Shown piece by piece: positions 49,714-57,819 of a DNA stretch of 64,000 nucleotides. The translations under genes and the position numbers were made by a program. Source of the DNA: Blastococcus sp. CT_GayMR20 (GTDB lineage Bacteria > Actinomycetota > Actinomycetes > Mycobacteriales > Geodermatophilaceae); NCBI RefSeq assembly GCF_004570345.1, contig NZ_SPQM01000001.1, positions 1 to 64,000 of the forward strand, written 5' to 3'. Numbering within the stretch: position 1 is the stretch's first letter; each line of letters starts with the position of its first letter. A model generated the notes under the pieces. It made no database searches. It had not been told where the DNA came from and saw only the letters and a list, made by a program, of their open reading frames with translations.

Positions 49714-50973
49714 ATGACCGTTCCGTCCGGCAGCGCCTTCCCGTCGCTCCTCGATCCGGAGGTCGGGCAGGATCCGCACGCCCACTACGCACGTCTCCGC
49801 GAGCATGCGCCCGTGTACCGGGACCCCCGGATGGGTGCCTACCTGGTGACGACGTACGACGCCGTCTGGGAGGCGTACCGGGACACCCGGTTCTCCACGC
49901 GCGGGTACCAGGCCACGCTCGAGACCATCCACGGGCGAACCGTGCTGTCGCTGGAGGGAAGCCTGCACGCCAAGAACCGGGCGCTCCTCACGCCGCACTT
50001 CCGGGGCAAGGCGCTCGACGCGCTCGACGACAGGATCCACCAGGCAGCTGCGCAGCTGGTGTCCGAGATCGCGCCCCGCAGCGCAGCGACACTGACCGGC
50101 GAGCTGATCGAACAGGGGTCGGCCGGGGGCGCGGTCGACATCGCCGCACAGTTCTCCCAGAGGTTCCCGATATCCGTCATCGCCGAGATGCTCGGCCTGC
50201 CTCAGGCCGACCGGCCGCAGTTCATCGACTGGTACACGCGGCTGATGGCGTTCGTGACGAACTACGCCGCCGATCCCGATGTGAACGCCCGGGGGGTCCG
50301 GGCGAAGCAGGAGTTGACCGACTACCTCCTGCCGCTCATCGCCGAACGGCGCAAGAAGCCCGGCAGCGACCTCGTCTCGGCGATCGTCGAGTCGGAGGTG
50401 GACGGTTACCGGATGACCGACGACGAGGTCCGGGCATACGCGAGCCTGCTCCTCACCGCCGGCGGCGACACGACGGACAAGGCGTTCTCCAGCCTGATCC
50501 GCAATCTGCTGCTCTACGGCGAGTGGGAACGCGTCCGGGACGACCGTTCCCTGGTCACGCCCGCGATCGCGGAGACGCTCCGGTTCTCGCCCCCCAGCCA
50601 GATGACGACCCGGCTCACCGAGGAGGACGTCGAGCTGGCGGGAGCGGTCATCCCGGCCGAGAGCATCGTGTACCTCGTGGGTGCCTCCGCCAACAGGGAC
50701 CCAGCCAAGTACGAGCGACCCGACGAGTTCCGCGTCGGGCGGGAGGACCTGCTGCACACCCGTGCCTTCAGCGGCGCCGCCGACCACGTCGGCTTCGGCG
50801 CGGGTCGTCACTTCTGCATCGGCGCGATGCTGGCCCGGACGGAGATGGACGTCGCGCTCAATCAGTTCCTCGACGCCTTCCCGAGCCTGCGACTGGCGGA
50901 CGGCGAGACGGGGGCCGACGTCGGTCTCCGCACCCGGGGTCCGGCCACGGTGCTGGTCGAGACCGGGACATGA
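49714..50973 (+). CDS. Cytochrome P450
   Basis: The 419-residue P450 is from a different subfamily than the three paralogues. Its I-helix has the canonical acid and Thr (TAGGDTTDKA), the K-helix motif is ETLRFSPP, and the haem Cys lies in FGAGRHFCIGAML. It forms a unit with the NTF2-like gene upstream and an SDR that overlaps its stop by four bases, suggesting hydroxylation then oxidation of the alcohol. Confidence 0.92.
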   Translation: MTVPSGSAFPSLLDPEVGQDPHAHYARLREHAPVYRDPRMGAYLVTTYDAVWEAYRDTRFSTRGYQATLETIHGRTVLSLEGSLHAKNRALLTPHFRGKALDALDDRIHQAAAQLVSEIAPRSAATLTGELIEQGSAGGAVDIAAQFSQRFPISVIAEMLGLPQADRPQFIDWYTRLMAFVTNYAADPDVNARGVRAKQELTDYLLPLIAERRKKPGSDLVSAIVESEVDGYRMTDDEVRAYASLLLTAGGDTTDKAFSSLIRNLLLYGEWERVRDDRSLVTPAIAETLRFSPPSQMTTRLTEEDVELAGAVIPAESIVYLVGASANRDPAKYERPDEFRVGREDLLHTRAFSGAADHVGFGAGRHFCIGAMLARTEMDVALNQFLDAFPSLRLADGETGADVGLRTRGPATVLVETGT

Positions 50974-51731
50974 CGGGTACCGAGCGCCGCGGCAGGGTGC
51001 AGGGGAAGGTCGTCGTCGTCTCCGGGGCGGGCGGCGGACTCGGGGCAGCGTTCGTCCATGCGCTCGCCGCCGAAGGGGCGCATGTCGTCGCCGCGGACAT
51101 CGATCCGGCGGCGGCTGCCACGACGGCCGAGAGTGCCGGGTCGGACTGTGCGGCGTTGCAGCTCGATGTGCGCGAGGAGATCTCGTGGCGGACGCTCGTG
51201 GCCGAGGTGCGCAGACGCCATGGTCGGCTCGACGGCCTCGTCAACAACGCAGGCATCGTCATCCGTGGCGGCATCACCGACATGCCGCTGGCGGATTTCG
51301 AGGGGGTGCTGAAGGTCAACCTCACCGGCACCTTCCTCGGACTGCAGCACTGTGCGCCCCTCATGCGCGAGTCCGGAGGGGGCTCGATCGTGAACGTCGC
51401 CAGTACCGCCGGGCTCACGGGAGTTCCGTCGATCTCGGGCTACACCGCCAGCAAATGGGGGGTCCGGGGGCTCACCCGCTCCGCCGCTGTGGAGCTCGCA
51501 CCGTGGGGCATCAGGGTGAACTCGTTGGCGCCCGGTGTCGTGACCACAGCGATGGCAGCGCGCTCCGCCACAGCCGTCAGGAACCTGACCGGTCGACCCG
51601 GATCGGTGGGCGAGGTCGCGCCCCTCGTCGTCCATCTGATCTCGGACGACTCCACCTACAGCACGGGCGCCGACTTCGTCGTCGACGGCGGCGAGACGGC
51701 GACGTCGCGGCTGCCCACCCCCGTCGACTGA
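50970..51731 (+). CDS. Short-chain dehydrogenase/reductase
   Basis: The 253-residue SDR has the cofactor motif SGAGGGLGAAF, DIDPA after strand 2 (NAD preference), LVNNAGIV, VASTAG and the Y-T-A-S-K active site. It overlaps the P450 gene and would act on the P450 product. Similar in layout to the SDR at 23.3 kb. Confidence 0.92.
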   Translation: MTGTERRGRVQGKVVVVSGAGGGLGAAFVHALAAEGAHVVAADIDPAAAATTAESAGSDCAALQLDVREEISWRTLVAEVRRRHGRLDGLVNNAGIVIRGGITDMPLADFEGVLKVNLTGTFLGLQHCAPLMRESGGGSIVNVASTAGLTGVPSISGYTASKWGVRGLTRSAAVELAPWGIRVNSLAPGVVTTAMAARSATAVRNLTGRPGSVGEVAPLVVHLISDDSTYSTGADFVVDGGETATSRLPTPVD

Positions 51732-51828
51732 CCGCAGGGCCGGCCGGCCGGTTCGGCCGGGTCGACCTCCGCGAGGCACGTTCGAGGAGCCGACGCGGCC
51801 CCTTGCAATCTCACGCCGGGCGCTTACC

Positions 51829-51842
51829 CTAATCACCATTAG
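51829..51842. promoter_or_regulatory. Inverted-repeat operator candidate
   Basis: CTAAT-CACC-ATTAG is a short perfect inverted repeat 24 bases ahead of the acyl-CoA dehydrogenase start. It contains the GATTAG core (reverse strand) found in other control regions of this window. Confidence 0.5.
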
Positions 51843-51866
51843 CAGAAATCGGTGATGGGAGCTGCT

Positions 51867-53036
51867 GTGGTCGACATGATGAGTGCCGAGGACGAGCGGG
51901 AGATCCGCACGTCCCTCCGCAAGACCATGTCCGGGTTCACGGACGAGTACTGGATGCGGCACGACATGGACCACGAGTTCCCGTGGGAGTTCCACGACAC
52001 GATGGCCGAGGCCGGCTGGATCGGGATCTGCATCCCCGAGGAGTACGGCGGCGGCGGCGCCGGCGTCCAGGAAGCGGCCCTCCTGCTGGAGGAGGTCACC
52101 GGCAGCGGAGGTGCGCTCAACGCCGGGACCACCGTGCAGGTGGGGCTGTTCGGGCTCGAGCCGATCGTCAAGCACGGGAGCGAGGAGCAGAAGCGGCGCT
52201 TCCTGCCGAAGGCCGCCGAGGGCAAGCTGCAGGTGTCGTTCGGCGTGACCGAGCCCGACGCCGGCACCGAGACCACGAACATCACGACGTTCGCCGAGAA
52301 GGTCCCCGGTGGCTACAAGGTCAACGGGCGCAAGGTGTTCATCTCCCGGGCCGAGCAGGCCGAGCGGCTGCTGCTGATCACCCGGACGGCGCCGCGCGAC
52401 GCCGGCGTGAAGCCGACCGACGGCATGACCCTGTTCTTCACCGAGATGGACCGCGAGCACATCAAGGTGCAGCCGATCCCCAAGGTCGGCCGCAACGCCG
52501 TCTCGACGAACATGCTCTTCATCGACGATCTCTTCATCCCCGAGGAGGACCGGATCGGTGAGGAGGGCAAGGGCTTCAAGTACCTGCTCGCCGGCCTCAA
52601 CGCCGAGCGGATCATCGTCGCGGGCGGCTGCCTCGGCATGGGCCGGGTCGCCCTGCGCCGCGCCACCGAGTACGTCAAGCAGCGCGAGGTGTTCGGCCGG
52701 CCGATCGGCATGAACCAGGGCATCCAGTTCCCGCTGGCCGACTCCCTGGCCAAGCTCGATGCCGTCGAGCTGCTCATCCGCAAGGCCGCGTGGATGTACG
52801 ACAACGGCATGCCCTGCGGCAAGGAGGCGAACGAGGCGAAGTACCTGGCCTCGACCTGGGCCTTCGAGGCGTGCGACCGGGCCATGCAGGTGCACGGCGG
52901 CTACGGCTACACGAGCGAGTACCACGTCGAGCGGTACTGGCGGGAGTCGCGCGTCCAGCGGATCGCGCCGATCTCCAACGAGCTCGTGCTCGCCTACCTG
53001 GCCGAGAAGGTGATGGGCCTCCCACGGTCCTACTGA
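51867..53036 (+). CDS. Acyl-CoA dehydrogenase (IVD-like active site)
   Basis: The 389-residue enzyme has the ACAD features CIPEEYGGGGAG, FGVTEPDAGTETTNI, and HGGYGYTSEYHVERYWRESRV. The usual YEGTSE catalytic Glu is missing: the matching stretch is RIAPISNELV, with Pro in that place. A Glu in GLNAERIIVAGG fits the helix-G base used by isovaleryl-CoA dehydrogenase, so activity is likely kept. Start GTG at 51,867 with GGAG five bases upstream; GTG/ATG at 51,852-51,855 are alternatives. It follows an SDR and may share a unit with the GntR gene downstream. Confidence 0.88.
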   Translation: MVDMMSAEDEREIRTSLRKTMSGFTDEYWMRHDMDHEFPWEFHDTMAEAGWIGICIPEEYGGGGAGVQEAALLLEEVTGSGGALNAGTTVQVGLFGLEPIVKHGSEEQKRRFLPKAAEGKLQVSFGVTEPDAGTETTNITTFAEKVPGGYKVNGRKVFISRAEQAERLLLITRTAPRDAGVKPTDGMTLFFTEMDREHIKVQPIPKVGRNAVSTNMLFIDDLFIPEEDRIGEEGKGFKYLLAGLNAERIIVAGGCLGMGRVALRRATEYVKQREVFGRPIGMNQGIQFPLADSLAKLDAVELLIRKAAWMYDNGMPCGKEANEAKYLASTWAFEACDRAMQVHGGYGYTSEYHVERYWRESRVQRIAPISNELVLAYLAEKVMGLPRSY

Positions 53037-53083
53037 CCCCAACGGGTCACCACGTGATAGCCCGACGTGATCTCGAGGCGGCT

Positions 53084-53104
53084 CGGTGCCTATGATCGGC
53101 ACCG
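53084..53104 (+). promoter_or_regulatory. Inverted repeat around a -10 element
   Basis: CGGTGCC (53,084-53,090) and GGCACCG (53,098-53,104) are perfect 7-bp arms around TATGATC, which supplies a good -10 (TATGAT). It precedes the GntR gene by 58 bases, so autoregulation is plausible. Confidence 0.55.
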
Positions 53105-53162
53105 TCCAGGCTCGTCTGCGGCGAGGCACCGCAGCCGCCCGCACGGATCATGAGGTCGCAGG

Positions 53163-53885
53163 GTGGCGCAGCGCACCGAGAAGGTAGCCGAGTCCGTCGC
53201 ACGGGAGATCGTGCAGGACATCCGGCGCAACAACCTTGCCCCGGGCTCGACGCTGCCCCCCGAGAGCGCGATGCTGGAGCGCTTCGGCGTGGGCCGCGGG
53301 TCGCTCCGCGAGGCGCTGCGCATCCTGGAGGTCAACGGGCTCGTCGTCCTCAAGCCCGGCCCCCGGGGCGGGCCGGTCGTCGCTCCGTTCGAGCCGGCCC
53401 ACTTCGGCCAGATGATGACGCTGCACCTGCAGGCCCTCGGCACGACCTACCGCCAGCTCCTGGACGCGCGCGTGGAGTACGAGGCGGTGCTGGCCCGCAA
53501 GGCGGCCGAGCGCGAGGGGGACGACGCGGCCGCGATCATGCGGGCCGCCATGACCGGCGACGCCGGGGTGGCGAACGACGACACGCTGTACTCCGCGGCG
53601 ACCGGTGGCTTCCACAGTGCCGTCGGGCTCGCCTCCGGCAACCCGGTGCTCGCGCTGGCCGCGGACGCGATCTACGCGATCTGGTCGGTCCGCGTGACGC
53701 GGGTGCTCTACCCGCCGGACCAGCGCGACGACGTCCTGCGCGACCACGCGGCGATCGCCAAGGCGATCGAGAAGCGCGACCCCAAGCGGGCGGAGCGGCT
53801 CATGCGCGAGCACATGATGCGCTACAAGGAGTACTGCGAGGAGCGCTACCCGGCCCGCATGGACGACCTCGTCGACTGGAGCTGA
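53163..53885 (+). CDS. GntR/FCD transcriptional regulator
   Basis: The 240-residue protein has the winged helix LPPESAMLERFGVGRGSLRE followed by LEVNGLVVLKPGPRGGPVV, and an FCD domain with GGFHSAVGL, LRDHAAIAKAI and MREHMMRY His candidates. It is more distant from the two other FCD regulators here, which resemble each other. GTG start at 53,163. Its last 40 bases overlap the convergent amidohydrolase gene. Confidence 0.9.
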   Translation: MAQRTEKVAESVAREIVQDIRRNNLAPGSTLPPESAMLERFGVGRGSLREALRILEVNGLVVLKPGPRGGPVVAPFEPAHFGQMMTLHLQALGTTYRQLLDARVEYEAVLARKAAEREGDDAAAIMRAAMTGDAGVANDDTLYSAATGGFHSAVGLASGNPVLALAADAIYAIWSVRVTRVLYPPDQRDDVLRDHAAIAKAIEKRDPKRAERLMREHMMRYKEYCEERYPARMDDLVDWS

Positions 53886-54709
53886 TCCAGCCCGTACACC
53901 TCCCGCGCGTTCCCGCGCAGGACGGCCGACCGCTCGGCGGGGGCGAGGGCCGCGCACGCTCGGGCGGCCGTCTGCACGACGTCGGCGTACGAGGCGCGCT
54001 GCAGCGAGACCGGCCAGTCGGACCCGAACACCACGCGGGCCGGCGTGAAGGCCTCCATCGCCACGTCGGCGAAAGGCGCCAGGTCGGCGTAGGTGGCGCC
54101 CGGTGCGGCGATCGTGTGGATGCCGGAGAGCTTGCACCAGACGTTCGGCTCCGCGGCCAGGGCCCTCAGGCCGGTCGCCCACGGCTCCACCTGTCCGGAC
54201 GCGATCGGCGCCTTGCCCAGGTGGTCCAGGACGAACCGCAGCGACGGGTGGGCGCGGGCCGACTCGACCGCCGCGGGGAAGTGCTCCGGCCGGATCATCA
54301 GGTCGAAGGGCAGCCCCAGCGCGTCCAGCGCCTCCAGCCCCCGCTGGACGGCATCCGACCGCAACCAGCCGGCCGGGTCGGTCTCCGCCAGGGCCTGGTG
54401 CCGGATGCCGACCAGCGCCGGATCGCCCGCCAGCGCGCCGAGCGCCTCGTCGACGTCGGGCCGGGCCAGGTCGATCCAGCCGATGACGCCGGCGACCAGT
54501 TCCTCGCTCCGTGCGTGCTCGAGGAAGACCCGGGTCTCGTCCGCGTCGTTGATCACCTGGACGAGGACGACGCTCGAGACCTCCGTCCCGGCGACCGCGG
54601 ACCGCAGGTCGTCGAGGCCGAAGTCACGGCGGATCGGGGCGTCCGGCGGCATCCAGCCGTGGTCGTGCGCCTGCAGGTCCCAGACGTGCACGTGGGCGTC
54701 GACGACCAT
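53846..54709 (-). CDS. Amidohydrolase_2 family hydrolase
   Basis: The 287-residue enzyme starts VVDAHVHVWDL with the two metal His (HVH), has SVVLVQVI, FVLDHLGKAP with a third His, and VFGSDWPVS with the metal Asp. It belongs to the group of lactonases and decarboxylases related to 2-pyrone-4,6-dicarboxylate lactonase and fuconolactonase. The ATG at 54,709 has AGGGGAG upstream. It overlaps the convergent GntR gene by 40 bases and is divergent from a crotonase. Confidence 0.87.
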   Translation of the reverse strand: MVVDAHVHVWDLQAHDHGWMPPDAPIRRDFGLDDLRSAVAGTEVSSVVLVQVINDADETRVFLEHARSEELVAGVIGWIDLARPDVDEALGALAGDPALVGIRHQALAETDPAGWLRSDAVQRGLEALDALGLPFDLMIRPEHFPAAVESARAHPSLRFVLDHLGKAPIASGQVEPWATGLRALAAEPNVWCKLSGIHTIAAPGATYADLAPFADVAMEAFTPARVVFGSDWPVSLQRASYADVVQTAARACAALAPAERSAVLRGNAREVYGLDQLQSTRSSMRAG

Positions 54710-54762
54710 TCCGGGCTCCCCTCTGCTTGACGGCAATCCCTGCGCACCATCATTATGAATCT

Positions 54763-55545
54763 GTGAGTGACGCCGACGACACCGTGCAGGTCGAGGACCG
54801 TGGCGAGACCCGGTGGATCCGGCTCAACGCTCCCCAGCGACGCAATGCCTACGACGAGGCGATGGCCGGGATCATCTCCGACGCGCTGGAGTCCGCGAGC
54901 GGCATGCGCACCGTCGTCATCACCGGTGTCGACCGCAGCTTCTGCGCCGGCGGCTCCCTGGCGACGCTCAGCACACCGACGACGGCCCAGATGCGGAAGC
55001 TCTACCGCGCCTCGCTGCGCATGTTCGACGCCGTCCGGGCCTGCCCCCGCCCCGTGATCGCCGCGGTCAACGGTGCCGCCGCGGGCGGCGGCAACGAGCT
55101 CGTGGTCGCCTGCGACCTCGCGATCGCCGGCCGCTCGGCGACGTTCGGGCAGACCGGCCCCCGGGTCGGCAGCGCACCGGTCACCGGGGCCACGAACGTC
55201 ATGTCGGTGCAGATCGGCGAGAAGCGCGCCAAGGAGCTCAGCTTCCTGTGCCGGCGCTACACCGCCGAGCAGGCGCTGGAGTACGGCCTCGTCAACGCCG
55301 TCGTCGAGGACGACGAACTCGAGGCCGAGGTCCAGCGCTGGTGCGACGAACTGCACGAGAAGAGCCCGCGCTACCTCGAGATCGCGAAGGTGAGTTCCAA
55401 CATCTGGTGGAACCAGTCCCGGGACTCCTTCAGCACCGGGCTCGGGATGCTCGTCCAGGCGATCGGCAGCGAGGACATGGTCGAAGGCGCCACCGCATTC
55501 CTCGAGAAGCGCAAGCCCCAGTTCAAGCTCGCCGAGGACGGATGA
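54763..55545 (+). CDS. Enoyl-CoA hydratase/isomerase family, MenB/BadI-like
   Basis: The 260-residue crotonase-fold protein has SFCAGGSL and AAVNGAAAGGGNELVVACDLAIA oxyanion segments. PVTGATNVMSVQIGEKRAKEL and RYTAEQALEYGLVNAVV resemble the naphthoate synthase and 2-ketocyclohexanecarboxyl-CoA hydrolase (BadI) branch, so ring opening is possible. The GTG has no ribosome site but CATTAT lies 7-12 bases before it, so the message may be leaderless. Bases from 55,324 on lie in the inverted repeat. Confidence 0.82.
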   Translation: MSDADDTVQVEDRGETRWIRLNAPQRRNAYDEAMAGIISDALESASGMRTVVITGVDRSFCAGGSLATLSTPTTAQMRKLYRASLRMFDAVRACPRPVIAAVNGAAAGGGNELVVACDLAIAGRSATFGQTGPRVGSAPVTGATNVMSVQIGEKRAKELSFLCRRYTAEQALEYGLVNAVVEDDELEAEVQRWCDELHEKSPRYLEIAKVSSNIWWNQSRDSFSTGLGMLVQAIGSEDMVEGATAFLEKRKPQFKLAEDG

Positions 55546-55549
55546 ACCG

Positions 55550-56443
55550 ATGAAGCCCTACCGCACCGTCATCTCCGTACCCGGGAACAAGCCCTCCTGG
55601 TTCGACAAGGCCGTCGTCGCCGGCGCCGACTGCCTCTGCCTCGACCTCGAGGACTCGGTCCCGCCGGCGGAGAAGGAGTCCGCGCGGGAGGCCATCCGCG
55701 ACGCCATCGGGCGGATCTCCGACGAGCACCCGCGGGTCGGCCTGTTCGTGCGCCCCAACGCCCTGGACACGGGGGAGACGGGCGCCGACCTCGAGGCCGT
55801 CGTCGTCCCCGGGCTGACCGGTGTCTTCGCACCCAAGGTCGGTTCGGCCGTCGACGTCGCCAAGTACGACGCCCTCGTCGAGCACTTCGAGCGCCGCAAC
55901 GGCGCCTCCGGCATCGAGTACATCCTGCCGATCGAGACCATCGAGGGCATCCAGCACTGCGAGGAGATCGCGTTCGCCTCCCCGCGGGTGGGCGCGCTGA
56001 TCGGGCCGACGGCCGAGCACGCCGACATCGCCATCGCGGTCGGCTACGAGTGGTCGCCGGAGGGAACGGAGTCCCGGTACCACCGCTCCCGGATCCTGCT
56101 CGCCGCGCGCGCCGCGGGGGTGCACCCGCTGACCGCGCTGTGGGAGCGCATCCGCGACCTCGAGGGTCTGGAGGCGTTCACCGTGGACAGCCGCAAGATG
56201 GGCTTCCGGGGTCAGGTCGTCCTGCATCCGACCCACGTGCCGGTGGTCAACCGCGTCTACACGCCCGACCCCGCGGACGTGGACTTCTACCGCGGCCTGC
56301 TCAAGGCGTACGAGGACGCCGAGGCCGCCGGTCTCGGTGCCGTCATGTACGGCGACATCCACATCGACAAGGCGCACGCCGACAAGGCGACCGGGTGGCT
56401 CGCCCGGGTGGACGCGCTGGCCGGCCTGCACGGCGGCATCTGA
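55550..56443 (+). CDS. HpcH/HpaI aldolase/citrate lyase beta (CitE-like)
   Basis: The 297-residue enzyme has SVPGNKPSWFDKAVVAGADCL, LDLEDSVPPAEKESAR with the metal Glu/Asp, and the second metal-site stretch IGPTAEHADIAIAVGYEW. CitE-like lyases cleave or form malyl-type CoA esters. Beside a MaoC hydratase and acyl-CoA dehydrogenase it would act late in a beta-oxidation-like route. It follows the crotonase by four bases. Its copy is at 62,881-63,774. Confidence 0.9.
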   Translation: MKPYRTVISVPGNKPSWFDKAVVAGADCLCLDLEDSVPPAEKESAREAIRDAIGRISDEHPRVGLFVRPNALDTGETGADLEAVVVPGLTGVFAPKVGSAVDVAKYDALVEHFERRNGASGIEYILPIETIEGIQHCEEIAFASPRVGALIGPTAEHADIAIAVGYEWSPEGTESRYHRSRILLAARAAGVHPLTALWERIRDLEGLEAFTVDSRKMGFRGQVVLHPTHVPVVNRVYTPDPADVDFYRGLLKAYEDAEAAGLGAVMYGDIHIDKAHADKATGWLARVDALAGLHGGI

Positions 56444-56474
56444 GCCCCGTTCGACCCCAGGGAGAGGACCCCTC

Positions 56475-56945
56475 ATGCGCGGCCTGTACTTCGAGGAATT
56501 CGACGATGGCATGGAGATCAAGCACGCGTTCACCCGCACGGTGACCGAGATGGACAACGTGCTGTTCACCTCGCTCACCATGAACGTGGCGCCGATCCAC
56601 CTCGACGAGGAGTACTCGCGGAAGAACCTGCCCCAGGGGCAGCGGCTGTTCAACAGCCTGTACATCGCGGCGCTGGTCGGCGGCATGATCGTGCCGGAGC
56701 TGACCTTCCAGACGACGATCGGCAACCTGGGCTACGAGAAGATGACCTTCCCGGCGCCGGTCTTCCACGGCGACACGATCCGTGCCGAGTCGACCATCCT
56801 CAAGAAGCGCGAGTCGAAGAGCCGCACGGACGCGGGCATCGTGTGGTTCGAGCACCGCGGCTACAACCAGCGCGACGAGCTGATCCACCTGTGCCACCGC
56901 ACCGGCATGATGATGAAGAAGCCGGCCGAGGACGCGGCCGGCTGA
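56475..56945 (+). CDS. MaoC-like hydratase
   Basis: The 156-residue hot-dog-fold enzyme has YFEEFDDGMEI near the start, the catalytic-type MNVAPIHLDEEYS and LVGGMI. The D-x-x-P-I-H hydratase motif is present as N-V-A-P-I-H, so the usual Asp is Asn at that place. It likely hydrates an unsaturated acyl-CoA, e.g. mesaconyl-CoA-type with CitE. GGAGAGGACC precedes the ATG. Its copy is at 62,379-62,849. Confidence 0.85.
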   Translation: MRGLYFEEFDDGMEIKHAFTRTVTEMDNVLFTSLTMNVAPIHLDEEYSRKNLPQGQRLFNSLYIAALVGGMIVPELTFQTTIGNLGYEKMTFPAPVFHGDTIRAESTILKKRESKSRTDAGIVWFEHRGYNQRDELIHLCHRTGMMMKKPAEDAAG

Positions 56946-56968
56946 GCGCCATCACGATGCGCGCCGGC

Positions 56969-57718
56969 TCAGCTCAGGAAGCGCTGGTCCCAGGGGATCG
57001 TCGTCTCCATGACGTGCGGGAACTTCCGTTCGGCGTAGCGCTCGTAGGCCTCGATGTGCCGGCGCATCCGCTCCGCCGACGCCGCCGCGTCACCGGACTT
57101 CAGCGCCTCGAAGATCTCCTCGTGCGCGACGAGGATGGCGCTCCGGTGGTGGACGGGGTAGTCGACGCCCAGCGTGGTCCCGTCCATGATGCCGAGCAGC
57201 GACTCGATCATGTAGCCGAAGAGCGGGTTGCCGGACGAGCGGGCGATGACGTCGTGGAACCGCTTGTTGGCGTCGAGGAAGGAGTCCTGGTCGTCCATCT
57301 CGCGGTGCATCTGCTCGATGGTGTCGCCCAGCTCGTCGAGGCAAGCGGCGCTGATCCGCTCCGCGGCCAGGCTGCTGATCATCGGCTCGAGGGCGCTGCG
57401 CACCTCGACGATCGTGCGGAACGGCGCGCCCTGCAGCTGCATGAGCAGGACGACGGTGCTCGCCAGATGGGAGCCGTCCGGGGTGCGCAGCACCGGGCCG
57501 CCGTGGGGTCCCGGCTTCAGCGAGATGACGCCCTGGACCTCGAGGAGGCGGAGGGCCTCGCGCACCGTGCCGCGGCCGGCCCCGTACTTCTCCACCATGG
57601 TCCGCTCCGGGACCAGGAGGTCGCCGGGCTTCCGGTTCTCGCGGAGGGCGTCCTGGACGATCCGCTGGGCGACCAGCATCGCGGCCTTCTGCGGGCGAAG
57701 TGCGGAACTGGCGTACAT
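56969..57718 (-). CDS. GntR/FCD transcriptional regulator
   Basis: The 249-residue regulator has the winged helix VPERTMVEKYGAGRGTVREA, the wing LEVQGVISLKPGPHGGPVL, and FCD His candidates NKRFHDVI, LVAHEEIFEA and RRHIEAY. It is a paralogue of the regulator at 47.3 kb. It is divergent from an acyl-CoA dehydrogenase gene across 101 bp containing AAGATTAATAAC, a candidate site. Its copy is at 61,606-62,355. Confidence 0.92.
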   Translation of the reverse strand: MYASSALRPQKAAMLVAQRIVQDALRENRKPGDLLVPERTMVEKYGAGRGTVREALRLLEVQGVISLKPGPHGGPVLRTPDGSHLASTVVLLMQLQGAPFRTIVEVRSALEPMISSLAAERISAACLDELGDTIEQMHREMDDQDSFLDANKRFHDVIARSSGNPLFGYMIESLLGIMDGTTLGVDYPVHHRSAILVAHEEIFEALKSGDAAASAERMRRHIEAYERYAERKFPHVMETTIPWDQRFLS

Positions 57719-57819
57719 GGGCGGTCCGTCCCCCTAGATGTAGAGAGCAACCATGCTAAAGATTAATAACGAACCCGCCAAGGGTCTGAGGGCGTGTGCC
57801 CCGATGGGAGGACGGCGAG

